Assembly: GCA_963969595.1 (NCBI GenBank)
Contig: OZ018417.1
Coordinates: forward strand, 7,070,501-7,134,500
From: Neckera pumila
Lineage: Eukaryota > Streptophyta > Bryopsida > Hypnales > Neckeraceae
Direction: 5' to 3'
Length of the DNA: 64,000 nucleotides
In this document: positions 49,660 through 61,319 of the stretch, piece after piece
How positions within the stretch are numbered: position 1 is the stretch's first letter
Layout: each line of letters opens with the position of its first letter
Notes under the pieces: model-generated
What the model saw: only the letters and a program-made list of their open reading frames with translations
What the model was told of the DNA's origin: nothing
Databases searched by the model: none
Position numbers and translations under genes: made by a program

Positions 49660-50025
49660 AGGTAGAAACACCCAAAGCCGTCAAAATAAACAAATCAGCA
49701 TAGTTGGAGGCACCTTTTCCTAACAATAATATTTTTGTAGTATCAGCAATTGAAAATCATGAATTTTCAAAAAAAAAATAGATTTTTCGGATGTGGCATG
49801 TAATTTCTATAATTTTTTAAAACTGTAGCTTCCTAGACAACAAAAACTGTCCTATAGGTGTACTTGAAACCAAAATTTGACAAAATGAGCATTCAACTCA
49901 TAGCAGTTAAGTAAGGGAACAATTTTATGACACTTTTCACGGACACTTTAATTGAAGTTTAGGGACTCTTCAAGGAAAAATCTAGTGTGCATGAATGGGA
50001 ATAGAGACACTTTTGGGTGTTTCGA
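49660..50025. mobile_element. Degenerate AGGTAGA-type MITE
   Basis: The left end AGGTAGAAACACCCAAA follows TA. The right side has TTTGGGTGTTTC at about 50012-50023 but then loses the expected TACCTTA. It is probably a decayed relative of the 9426 and 10021 elements. Confidence 0.45.
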
Positions 50026-50457
50026 GTCACAAACTCACTCTATCCACTTCTGGCCAGGCATCCATTTTCGCTAGTTAGGCTCCTTCGTTTATGATCCTTC
50101 GTCAACTGAGGTTTAGGTGACAACTTACGTGAGTAGAGCAGGAGCAGCACAAATATTTGGGAGGTGTACATTGAAAGCATAGGATGATTACAAGACGTAC
50201 ATTGGAGGCTACAATTATCACCTGCATTGAAGCATTGTCGATTTTGTAAGCAGCTATGGTTGGAAATAGGATGACCTATATAACAAGAATAGATTGAATA
50301 GAATCTTCACGGAAAGAATTAATGGTAATTTTGTTTTTTAGGCAAAAAAATATAAATAAAGGGAAATTATTCTCTTCACCATACCCATATACCAGATGTG
50401 CTGAATTGCTTAAGTGATCAGAAATAGGTCATCTCTCTTAATTGTTTGCCCACACTA

Positions 50458-50832
50458 GGGGAGGCAACCCATTCCTAATCGAAGCCCCATTGTGGCCATT
50501 TATGTTGTTCTCTTTCCGTGAAGGAGAAGATGAACAGGGATTAATTATAGCACGGTTCCCGAGGCAATTGTGGCACATTAAGATTGCCTCCAAGACTCTC
50601 AATATTGCAACCAACCCTTGGTTGGAAATAGGAAAGTCTCTATGGCAAAAATAGGTCAAGAAGAATCTTCAACCAAAAATTCGTAGTAAATACGTTTTGA
50701 GAAATAAAAATCTGAAAAATCATGGAAACCTTCTGAACTCTATTTTTACATCCAGACAAATATCCCCACTGAAGAAATCCGCCCAATAGATATGCGTAAT
50801 TCCTTAAGTGATCGGAAACGGGTTGCCTCCCC
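50458..50832. mobile_element. 375-bp MITE, GGGGAGGCAACCC termini, TA target
   Basis: The left tip GGGGAGGCAACCCATTCCTA and right tip (reverse complement GGGGAGGCAACCCGTTTCCG) are inverted repeats flanked by TA. A segment of its right half (50620-50830) is a diverged direct repeat of 50255-50440, so an earlier related insertion may lie just upstream. It ends about 265 bp before the FKBP18 start codon and may lie in the promoter. Confidence 0.75.
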
Positions 50833-51097
50833 TAATGGGATAAATCTCCGTGTGGTGCTGTTGCAGTAATACAAAGGCGGGCCTGACATCTGATTTGTCA
50901 CAGAAAATCCAGGAACATTCCAGGAACAGGCTTTGAGCTTCTTGCCTCCGTTATCCAATTTCCGGAGCTCATCCGGCTGAATTTCCTACTCGCCTGTAAC
51001 ACAGTCTGTAGTCTGTACTGCTTGTTGTCACAGTTTGCGAGCTTCCCGATTCCGCCATAGCCAAGACCCTCCAGCCTCGGCGATCTTGAGCTTCTTC

Positions 51098-54000
51098 ATG
51101 CACGCAATGGCATTGGCGTCCTCGCCCAATTCGCTTCTGGGCTGTTCGCATCCCCCCACTCTCATCCTCCATTCCTCGCAACGACAGGTCCAATTCTCGA
51201 CTGTCTTCGCAACCCCTTGTGCCTCACTCACTTGCCGACTCTCATTTCCCAGTTGACGACATGTTGCATTCCAACTCTATTGCGGTGGTCTCAGTTCCAT
51301 TGGATTCGTGAATAGACGCAGCAGCTGATTGAATTGTATTAATTGGTTCTTTGGAGCGCGGAATTGGAACAGAAAGATGTGAGGTCGATCTTGGAATGGC
51401 TATCGCTGTTTCCCGAACATTTCCCGGAAATTCGCAGCAATTCGAGCATGCATTGCAAACTTTTGAGTACTTTGTGGAATGGGTTTCGCGAGTTGAGTCG
51501 TTTAGGGTTCCTGACTTGGAAGGCGTTTGGAAGAATGGGTTTCTTGCAGTTGGAATACTGTATCCTCGTTTGTTTTTTCGGCAGGTATGGCAAAGGAAAG
51601 GCGGAGTACTTGTCATCGCTAGTGCAGCTGACATTGAGCATTCTTCAAGAGCTTTAGGTACGTTGATCGTTCCCATGCTGTGAACCGTGTGTGCTTTCAT
51701 CACAACGTAGCTGGTAGACTGAGTCGCGAGGTCTCTTTCCATTGTGCATTGCATAAGAGGCTGAAGATGAGGCACTTCAATATGGAGAAGACGTTAAGTA
51801 AGTGATCTCTTTTGAGGAACGAAGTATTGTGGATACAACCAATTTCTCCAAATTGACGTTGAATGTTATCACATATTGATAGCATATAATTGTTACTGGC
51901 GTGGAAAATTTATGATTTCCAACGCCTGTCATACTGGCGACCCTCTGATTGTTGTCCCAGGTCCGGATGGTGCCAATGAGGCTTCGGAGTCCACGAGCAC
52001 GTCGCGTCGACAGCTTGTAACGTTTCCAGTAGCAAGCGTCTGCGCGTGTCTCGCCACGACGCTGGCAGACAAAGGCGTGGCTATAGCGTCACAATTCGCT
52101 GATAGTATGTAATTAAGCGGACTTTTTTTTCGTGCTTGGGGTTCTTCAAACTTCTTTGTGATTCTTCCATTTGTAGTCCTTGTTTTACTCTATTCTCTGC
52201 CTTGGGACACATATTGGTGTTTGTATGTCAATTGGGATTATAAGGACTGTGCACTGTGCCGCTTGAGCAAATGCTGGAGGCTGGGGTAATTATTACTACA
52301 AGATTTCTTTTGAATTCTGCAGTGCCAGCAATTCGAGGGAAGGATTATGGCAAGTCGAAAATGAAGTATGCTGATTACGTAGAGACGGAATCTGGTTTGC
52401 AATACAAGGTATGCTTCCATCTTTTCAGTATGTCATGACCAGAACAGTGACCTTTTGTGACGGGTGCTAGATACTATAATATGAATGGTTGTCGTAAGAT
52501 GGTTATATTGAATCCTCTCGTTGCGTTTACATTATGGTCAGTTTGTACCATAGAGGGCCTGGAGGACGAACTCGAGCATACTATAGTTTCTTACTCCAAG
52601 CCCGACGCTTTGAAGATCCGTCTGATCCCGGCTTCAGGGTAGTCTTTGAAGACCCTCATAAATCACAAGTCCTAGAGAGCGGAGCGAGTAGGATTTGTGG
52701 TATGGCTGGAATGACCGCTAGGCCGTCCTGCTTAAAGTCTTATCAAAGATTAATAATCAGAGTACCCTAAGGGTGGATCTGGTTGAGCTTTGTTTTTTAT
52801 GATTTCACTAAGGTCCTCTATTCTTCAGATAGGACGTTGTTGTCTTCCATACCCTACAGAACGCGAGGGTCTGCACAGGGTCCTCATTATATATCTCCAG
52901 TCCTAAGTTATTTAGTATTCTGGACGGCAGTTGGGACGGAACCATCACCCTCTGTTCTAATGTTTGCGGTGGCTTTCAGGACTTGAGACCTGGATCTGGA
53001 CCGGCCCCTAGCGCTGGAAACATGGTGGTGGTAAGTCACGAGGACGGTCAAGTCTTTTACAGATTTCTTTTCTTGCAGAACCCTTCAGATTCCCGTTCAT
53101 TGCCTTCAAGATTTTGTTATTGATGGTCATGTTCTTTACATTAGCGTACAGTCACAAAATTGATTGATGCAGTAGGAAAACGGCTTTGATCTAGGAACCA
53201 TAGCGGTTTCAAAATGGAGTAATTCAGGAGTCTTAAATTAAGACCGTCATCTGAAATCTCAGATCAATATCTGTTCTAGATTTAGGCTCTTGAGGTTTCA
53301 ATTGGGCAACAAAAAATCCATCTATGCTCTTGAATGTCACGTACTGGCTCACTGAAATTTGTCAAAGTTACAAATATGAGTAACTCCTGCTCTTGTCTCT
53401 TGAATGTGTTCACGAGTCTGTTGTTCGTTGATGGACTTGGTGGAAAGGAAGGGCTCCATTGAGATTTTACTTTGTGGAGTGGTATTCAGGTGGACTGGGA
53501 TGGTTACACCATCGGATACTACGGTCGCATTTTTGAGGCCCGAAACAGAGCAAAAGGTGGTTCCTTTGAGGTATCAAGCTCTTGGTATCTAGCAAAAGAA
53601 ACCAGTGCTGGACTTGATTGCGGAATACTATTATTGCAAATCCCTGTTTGCATGCATCTAGAGAGATATTCACCCACCTGAAGATTTGGGCAAAACCTGG
53701 TCGATCCCTGTTCTTTTGCTTCGATTTCATCTGAAGTTCGTAGAAGCAAAGGTTGGTATCCTTAGTCATAGTATACTTGATTGTTGCTTGGATATGCAGG
53801 GTGATGACAAGGTATTCTTCAGATTCAGATTGGGAAATTCAGAGGTGAGTTTTGCGAGAGTTAAATTTGTGATCAGTTAAATTCAGCACATTTCTTAGGA
53901 AAAGATGATGAGAGGCTAATAAGCAACTGTCTTAATCGGATGGAAGACTTGTGGGCTGTCTTACAACACACGCCTTAAAAGCTTAAGAGAGGAGCAATCC

Positions 54001-54663
54001 TTATTCTTTTTGTCACATGTTCATTCATTCTTTGAGTCTCAGCCCCCTAACCTAGAATCTTCAAGTTTGAGGACTTGATATAATGGATGAACGAATAGGC
54101 GTTCCTGTCTGCCACACTCGGCATGTGTCTGGGTTGGTATAAGAGAGTAGCAATAAATCAGGTTTGAGTGCAAATAATCTAATATCCTGCGCTTGTTATT
54201 TAGGTCATACCTGCTTTTGAAGAGGCCGTTGCAACAATGCAAGTTGGAGGTGTTCGCAGGTACTGAAAGACTGTTTGAGCTGGAAGCTTGTTGGTTTCGT
54301 CTAAGCTTCTTTTGTTTCATTTTTCTGGTTGTCTAAACCGACCTGGTGTGCAGGATAATCGTGCCTCCTGAACTTGGCTATCCCAACAACGATTATAACC
54401 AGAAAGGTCCCCGGCCAGCCACATTCTCGGTGGGCTTCAGATCTTGTCTTTGATCCCTTTCTCATATGCAATGAGGTTGCCATATTTGATTTGGAAGTTC
54501 GTATGCAGGGCATGATGACCCTTTTGAAGTGCTCATGTTAAATTTCATTGCTTGTACCTTTTTGCAGGGTCAACGAGCTTTGGACTTTGTATTACGCAAT
54601 GAGGGCTTGATTGATAAGACTTTGTTGTTCGACATTGAACTTATCAAAGTGGTTGAAAATTGA
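51098..54663 (+). CDS. FKBP18: FKBP18-type peptidyl-prolyl isomerase, chloroplast
   Basis: Ten exons by splice consensus and phase: 51098-51187, 51585-51657, 51961-52104, 52323-52408, 52980-53030, 53490-53570, 53800-53844, 54204-54259, 54354-54429, 54568-54663; 265 residues. The first two junctions are the least certain (donor CAG-GTCCAA is weak), but all phases agree. Residues 1-100 look like a bipartite plastid transit region with an R-R pair near the start of exon 3's hydrophobic stretch, suggesting thylakoid lumen targeting by the Tat route. Then come MPAIRGKDYGKSKMKYADY, SGLQYKDLRPGSGP and VDWDGYTIGYYGRIFEA; the rest is VIPAFEEAV, VPPELGYPNNDYN and GQRALDFVLRNEGLIDK. These match the FKBP18 orthologue group. 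The Trp of the FKBP pocket is Phe here (AFEEAV), as is common in lumenal FKBPs, so isomerase activity may be low. Intron 4 is the longest. Confidence 0.93.
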
Positions 54664-55669
54664 TTTTGGAGAAGCCTGTCCAGTTCTAAGACGACCACTG
54701 CACATTTTATGCAGTCTCTGCACACAAGTGATGCGGGATTCTAAGAATGCTCAATGGAGGACTAGATAATTGATAAACCCTGAACTGAATATTCTCTTCT
54801 CAAACATGCATAAGATGGCGCATGGCTTGGATAAACACACTCCTCCCCATCTGTAATTCTATGATAACTGCGTTAAGTAAATTTCTTCTTACATTGATGG
54901 GCTATATCTCTCATATCGTTATTGCATTAGGGTTCAAGTTTCGCTCTTTTGACGCCTTCCTCCAAATTTATGTGCTGTCAAGCCTTCGTAAAATTGGGGA
55001 CATACTCAGGAGAGCGCCACAATCCAGAATATCACATGTAAAGAGCATGGGGGTAACCCACCTGGTAGGAGAGATCACGATACCAATTCACAACAGCTGG
55101 GAATAATCCATTATCTGTCACCGCTCCCGAGAAGGACAAGAACGGAGCCACATGCAGGGGTAATTTCCTGCTGCTGCACGAACAAGTGACAAAACCTTTG
55201 TTAGGCAACAAGGGGCACCTTAGATTGCACAGGTTGAAGCAAGAAGCTAAAAATGTAAACCCTCATGTGATAACAAGCTTAACCCTCATGTATGCCTGGG
55301 ATAACAAGCTTAAAATAATGTGATACATTTATTACGTTCCAAATGCAGAGCACTTCAAAGAGGGAATCACAAGAACCACCTTTGAAGGCTGTTATATTGA
55401 GGGAAGAAACCTCTGGACGCTGTCAACTTACTCTGTACACGGCGGTGACACAGTGATGCTGATCCCACAGAAGTCGTACTAAATCTTCACCAAATGCAAC
55501 ACCCTTGAACCAAACAACACTCGGTCCATGCATAGGGCTGAGTCACATGCCACACTTGACTTCCACACTCGTTCAATGCAAGAACCGATGATTCTCATGT
55601 ATAAGTACAAACCATCCTTTCCAATTGCACACTCTGTGATTGCCCATTCCAAGTGAAACCGAGAATGTC
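54664..55669. other. Intergenic DNA between FKBP18 and transporter pseudogene
   Basis: It must hold the FKBP18 3' untranslated region. A short direct repeat with AACCCTCATGT and AACAAGCTTAA occurs at about 55258-55312. No further exon seen. Confidence 0.5.
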
Positions 55670-57176
55670 TCATGTTGAGTACAAATCTGGTTGGAAAGTG
55701 CATTTAGAAGCCCGCTGTGGCAGTGCAATAAGAGAGGGTTGAGTGTACTCAGAGAGCAGTCTTGCCTCTACCTCGTCAATGTCTGATGCCGATGCTGAAC
55801 CGGAACCAGAATCAATCTCAGAAACGGGCACTGGCTTTTGATCCACATACTCCATCCATTGCTTGGCTTTTGCATGCTCGAGGAAATGGTAGGTCAAGAA
55901 ACCAAGAAATATAAGTCCAATGCTACTCACTATAGTTCTCCATGTAGCGAAACACATGACACAGATTAGCAACGTTGTCGCGGGCATGGTCATGAAAGTA
56001 ACGCCCAGGAAACCAAGTGGAACCGGGGACGGCCGCAAGAGTTCAAGCTGTGACCACCGCAATCATAAAAAGGCAGCAAAGTCAAGCAGCATCCCAATGC
56101 AATACAAAAAGTTCAGACATTCCACAATCTCCTCGAAAGTCATCCAGGCTAAGAACACCACTCCGCAAGTTGAGAATATGACTCCAAGCAGCGGTGTTCC
56201 ATACTTGGAACGCTTGGCAAACACCTCCCTGCTCTCCCATTCCAAGCAGCTGAAACGAGTCGCTACTCATTTCAGCTTCAAACAAACCCATATTTGATAG
56301 CAGAGCCGCCACTTGAATCCACCACTTGAGAAAAGAGCCTCCAATTGCTAGCCCAACGTCTGCAAAGTAGCCGTCCTCCCATTGGGAATCGTCAACCTTG
56401 ACAGCTCCAGTGGCAGCCATTAATGATACAACATAGCCCACAATCACTAACAAAACTGCCCACAGAAGGGCTATCGGAAAGGTCTCCTGCGGATTTTCAA
56501 TTTCACCTGTCAATGTACTTGCAGAATCCCAGTAATTCAAATTCCAGAAGAGCGTATTTAAATACGACCGCCACTTCACGTTGTGAATGTGCACAACGCC
56601 CCATCTCCGTGGACGTATTCTAGGAATAGACATCAAGGTCATCACTAGAAATGGCAGGAGGGAAGAAACTGTAAGCACAATTGCCGTGATGCCTACAATT
56701 GTCAACCCTCTGTAGTTTAGGTATGTCAGTAAGATGGTGATCACTAGGAGTGCAATGCTCGTGCAGCGCCATCTGCAAACACAGGAACCACACGCTTGAA
56801 GTAGTCCAGAAACAGAACAGGGTACAAAGCATTATCTGCAACGCCACTGATCCATTTACATCAGCCTTCTTGAAAACCCCAGAACCTGATGTGACGTAGC
56901 CTCCGTTCTGTGGAAAAGCAGTTGCGAGTTCGGCTGTCATCAAAACTTCAGGAACACTCCAAATGAAAGGAAAGATCAAGAAGCCAACGATTGTCAGAAG
57001 CGGTCCTCCGGCCTTCACTGCAGCTTCCACCCCAAACGGACCACCCGAAACTTTGTAAAAGATGAGCGCCACCAATGGTAGTAATCCCAGCTTGGGCAAA
57101 TGCTTATGAGAATCCTCTATGGATGCTCATGAGGCTCAGCTTTCACCTCCTGCAATTCCACAGGGGAGTCCTCCAT
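55670..57176 (-). pseudogene. Polyamine/amino-acid transporter (PUT/LAT family), broken
   Basis: An intronless relic of an APC-superfamily polyamine uptake transporter of about 470 residues. Family motifs in order are [12 protein letters not shown] and [74 protein letters not shown] and FLYCIGM. Lesions: a frame change near 57125 between the putative ATG (57176) and the first helix; a deletion and frame change near 56885; TGA at 56861-56863 in place of the Trp of a GFQEGW-type motif; a frame change near 56758; a deletion with frame change near 56235; and TGA at 56063-56065, again at a Trp. With so many lesions it cannot encode a transporter. In family members the protein sits in plasma or inner membranes and imports polyamines by proton symport. 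Confidence 0.9.
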
Positions 57177-58150
57177 TAGGGTTAGGGCAAACCCCGACCC
57201 TAACTCAATCCCCTAACCCGCACATGCACGCAATCAACATGCAGTTACCGAAGAGAGACAACGTTTGTAATTGCTGAGCATGTTTCCCAAATCGGAGTAT
57301 TGGATTGGTGTCATTGTGATTCAGAGAATACACATCAGTAGGGTTTAGGGTTTCAAATCTGTGATGTAAATGAAGAAGGGGTGGGTTTCTGAAGGAATTA
57401 CATTCTTGGATCTCATTAGAAGATTACAGACAAAGCGATTTCCTTAGAAGATTACAGAATGGGTGCAAAAAATCATTTCCGCTGCAGAAAAGCTCCCATT
57501 TCAAAAGAGTCGTCATGAGCTCCCAAACCATGATCCCCAAACGGAGTCGAAGCAATGCGTTGCCCCGAAGCATACACTCTCGCTCTTTCTCATTTTCACA
57601 GTGCGGCGCCTCGTGAAAAAATAAAGCACACGATGAACCGCCGTGATCGGACGAATTGCCACAAAAGCCTCGAAGACTCATTCTACAAAAAAGGTGCGCA
57701 TCAAATTGCGGGATTCAAATCGTCTTTGTCTTCAGTAATTTAATCCTTCGAAATCATCATAAATCTTTCAAGGAAATGAACTCCATTGTGGAAACGATGA
57801 AGATGAGACTCAACAGAAATTAATCGGCAAACAAAGAGTCAAAGAATCGTGTATAATGCAGATTCCGACCGACTGCTGGCTATGTCTCCAGAAACCAGAC
57901 CCTAAAGAAAAATCAAGCACAAATGCAGCAAGGTTGTGATACAGGGCTAAGTGGAGGTGTTGCGGTGAACTGGAAGGACACCAAATCTGGGCATGAACTT
58001 CGCGAATATTTGAAAGTTTGAAATGTAGGAGCGTCTTCCAATTTTGTAAGGAGTAATTCAAATGGAGCTGCGGGTGAAAATCTAGTTAACTAAGTTACGC
58101 AGAAGCTGATGGACATGACCTCCCAGAAGGGTTGAGGTGACCGGTGACAG
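57177..58150. other. Intergenic DNA upstream of the transporter relic
   Basis: It contains short telomere-like motifs (TAGGGTTTAGGGTTT near 57340 and GGGTTAGGG near 57178) and moderate GC at 57440-57680. It is probably the old promoter of the transporter gene. No supportable exon. Confidence 0.45.
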
Positions 58151-58223
58151 GCCGTCCTAGCTCAGTTGGTAGAGCGCAAGGCTCTTAACCTTGTGGTCCA
58201 GGGTTCGAGCCCCTGGGGTGGCG
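58151..58223 (+). tRNA. tRNA-Lys (CTT)
   Basis: The full cloverleaf can be drawn in 73 nt: acceptor GCCGTCC with GGGTGGC (two G-U pairs) and discriminator G; D arm GCTC/GAGC with the AGTTGGTA loop; anticodon stem CAAGG/CCTTG with loop CTCTTAA, anticodon CTT; T arm CAGGG/CCCTG with loop TTCGAGC. The A box (TAGCTCAGTTGG) and B box (GGTTCGAGCCC) for Pol III are intact. A TTTT run at 58236-58239 is a likely terminator. No intron and no encoded CCA, as in nuclear tRNA genes. Confidence 0.97.
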
Positions 58224-58410
58224 TTATTGGCACCATTTTGCCGAATTCATTTTCATAAATTTTTTTTTTTTTTCGAACAAATGGAAAATACCGTTGCATT
58301 AAAAAAACACAGAGAAACAACAGCCAAGCCGAGGCTTGCAAATGAAGATATAAAGAGCAAAACAGAAAAAAGAGGAAAAACAAAGAGAGAAACAAGAATC
58401 AAAAGAACTA

Positions 58411-58851
58411 AGGTAAACCAGCCCATTGTGGTCAGAATTAGGAGTCTACCCTCATGTCGTTGCTGAACATTTTCAAATGTTTTTCCATACAAAGACAAGT
58501 GTGAGAGAGAATGAGGACATTTGAAATTATATTTTTTGGACCAAGTATGAATTAGTTCTGAATTTCTGAAGTGATCTGTCCAAAAGAGTCAGTAGACTAC
58601 CCCATAACCAACAAAAAGTGTATCCAATATGCTCTTCTTAATCACCTAAAGTGGTCACAATAATTTCTAATGTAGAAGGCCATAAAAAGTCACTTCCTAC
58701 AATGATTTACACTGAAAAAGCAGGTGTTCCTAATGAGGTCACTAATCACTCCATTGGTGTCAGGTTAGACATTGATTGTGGCCAAAAAAACTGTCATGGG
58801 GTCATTAGGTGTCCACTATGGGTCATCTGACCACAATGGGCTCGTTTACCT
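58411..58851. mobile_element. 441-bp MITE, AGGTAAACCAGCCC termini, TA target
   Basis: The left end AGGTAAACCAGCCCATTGTG then GTCAGA, and the right end TCTGACCACAATGGGC then TCGTTTACCT, are inverted repeats of about 27 bp with TA on both sides. The tip is close to that of 5455-5915. Interior sequence with GACTACCCCATAAC near 58590 resembles 20760-20825, where a partial relative may lie. Confidence 0.8.
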
Positions 58852-58859
58852 TAAGTGAA

Positions 58860-60100
58860 ATAACAAATGGTAGGTCCCTTCCTACTCCAAACGATGGTCG
58901 ATCCACTCCAAAAAGCTAACACATGAGATTGGAGCCATATACTATCAAGCTTGGACCAAATGATATCATGTTGTTGGGGATGTTGCCAAGAATTAATTTG
59001 GGCCTTAAGTTGAGCTACCCTGCCTAAGTCTAAAAGGACATTCCATAATTTATTTTGTAGTAGAGTTGGAGGCCAAGTGCTCCTTGAGAAAATATTGTTG
59101 TTGCGAGCGATCCAAATGAGCCACAAGGAGGAGCCTCTGAGTAAAGACCAAATGGTACGGAAGCTAGTGAATCAGTGTGGAATAATAGTAGAACCAAAGA
59201 TACACTGAATGGCATCAAACCCAATGTAAGGCCCCAAGGTAGGTTGAAATCATGATATGTGGTGGATAATGAACTGAGCATAGTTCCATACCTCTTGGGC
59301 TTGTGGGCAAACAAAGAATTGGTGCATAGGTGTTTCCTCAAGACCTAATGTACAACAGTTGCAATTGGTGTCGATGTCGGGGGCAATACGGGCTTTCTAC
59401 GAGTGAACGGCAACGGCTTTGTGCTAGACAAACCACTTGAAAGTTGCGTCCTTAAGTGATTGAGCCTTGTACCACACATCTTTCCAGTTGGGAGTGAAGG
59501 TGGGTGGAAGGTGTCCAGCCAATTTTGACATGATAGTGGTCTTTGGCTGGGGCATTCTGGGTGATAAGAGAGCGACCTATAGATGTTGAGATTCCATTAG
59601 TGATAGACCATTGCTCCATTGCCAACACCCTGGGTCGAAGACCAGTCCTTTGTGATGCCATGAAATATAAAATAGGGGGCTCACTTATGACTTTTGTGAA
59701 TCTGCACCACCCCAATCATTTGTGTGTATCCACAGTATTCAACTTCATCACTATTAGGCAAGGCAAATGAAAGTATCATAGAGTTGTGACCCACGGTTGT
59801 TCTTTTGGTTCCTCAAGATAGAGAGAATGTATGGACTTCAGAGTGATGGAGATTGAAGTTCAAACTACTAATCTGCCAAGTCAAAATTGGGATTGGATCG
59901 TTAGGCTGAGAAAATATCCCTGCCCAATTTCCTTCTTGAGCCCGATCAAAGAAGGAAAGTGAGGAGTACAATCCATTAGAGTGGGATTCTTGATTGTAAA
60001 TAAAACCAATGATGGCATTCAAGATCGGTAAGTAAAAATGTAGAGGATAGGTCTTCCCATGATCTAAAGTCGTGTAAGTCAAAGTCCCATAAATCACTTG
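58860..60100 (-). mobile_element. LINE (non-LTR retrotransposon) 3' remnant with zf-RVT domain
   Basis: On the minus strand, pieces of the reverse-transcriptase zinc-binding (zf-RVT) domain can be read: NWKDVWYKAQSLKDATFKW near 59470, APDIDTNCNCC with EETPMHQFFVCPQAQEVWNY near 59290-59380, and SLWLIWIARNNNIFSQ near 59090. This order is that of plant L1-type LINE ORF2 C-termini. Four TGG (Trp) positions are stops: TAG at 59424-59426 and 59397-59399, TGA at 59250-59252 and 59172-59174. Upstream frames (59452-60097) are broken. It is inactive; the 5' extent is uncertain. Confidence 0.85.
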
Positions 60101-61319
60101 TGGTCCTTAGCCCTTGTTGGGCAAGTTCCCTTGCCCTGATAGCAGAGAAGTTAAAGTTAGCTCCAGTGAAGCTTGTGAACCACTACAAGCTAGTTGTGAG
60201 AACCTCATCTGAGGTGGAAGGTGGTATGAGCTCAATCTTCTTCACAAGGTGTCACCAAGCATAAATTTTCACAAGATTTTCAATCCGCAAAATCCATTCA
60301 CAATGAGATTATAATAAAGTGGATTATTTCTTATGAGGATTACAAATTGAAATACCCAAGTTATTTTAATTTTCTATAGCTTGACAAAATTTAGTGAGAT
60401 TCATTTGACAATTTAGTATTAAACAAGCAAAAATTGTCGACATATTATAAATTTCAAAGAGTAGTAGCCCTATAAAAACATCAAAAAATCAATAATAAAA
60501 TTGTATAAGTTTAATCCTTCAATTGTATCAGCTCCAAAAAAAGCCTCCAAGGTGTACACATAACATAATTTTGCAAAAGTTGTGCATCAAATCTTGATGC
60601 CATACCATTGTGGTTTGTTGGATTGAAATTGCTTGATGTTACAATAATGGCCTTTGTATGTTATAATAAGCTTGGCTACTCAAATCATTGTGGAATAGCT
60701 TAGAAATGATCTAAAAACCACCTCGTATAGGCTAGTTATCAACTAGGGTTTGTTGTGGGTTTAATGAGACGTAGCCATCCATTGGAATGAAAACCCTTAA
60801 TGCCCTTTGATATGTGTGGTTCAAAAACACAAAATGTTTTATTGACACATTATTTTTTATATGACCATTTTTCATCCAAAAATATTTCAAAACAATCAAC
60901 CAAGACCCAAAAACTTACCAAATTTTTAGATTCAATTTAAATTTTGACTTATCATCTATAGTTGCAGTTGAAAGTTGTTGAAATTTTTTGAAATATTGTC
61001 TTTATGATAAGCCTCTTTAATTAGGATGAATTATGATAAAAGAAAAGTGAAAGATTAATTACCACTACAATAACAAAGTTGTGTTTGATCCCTACATATT
61101 GTAAAATGCAATCCAACACCATATAATCATATACTTATGATTACATGACTTTTGGGGGGGATATTGGATAAATGCATCACCTAAAAGTTGCCGTTGATAG
61201 GTTGTTTCTACCATACTGGTGACCCTTACATTTAGATATATCTAGATGCATCCATATTATACAAATATAATAAACAATAATAATCTATCACTTCCAAGAA
61301 AATCATGAATTTTTTTCGT
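60101..61319. other. Repeat-derived intergenic DNA, no gene seen
   Basis: 60101-60240 may still be LINE-derived. From about 60800 to 61250 the sequence is a diverged reverse-complement copy of the repeat at 36290-36700 (shared landmarks GGATTGGATAAATGCAT-type and CCATCCTAATT-type segments). No exon. Confidence 0.5.

Noticed and set aside
51242..51775. 177-codon minus-strand frame overlapping FKBP18 exon 2
   Set aside because: It is antisense to a well-supported exon and intron and has no domain.
58162..58498. Open frames overlapping the tRNA-Lys gene
   Set aside because: They overlap a clear tRNA and the adjoining poly-T and MITE sequence and have no protein features.
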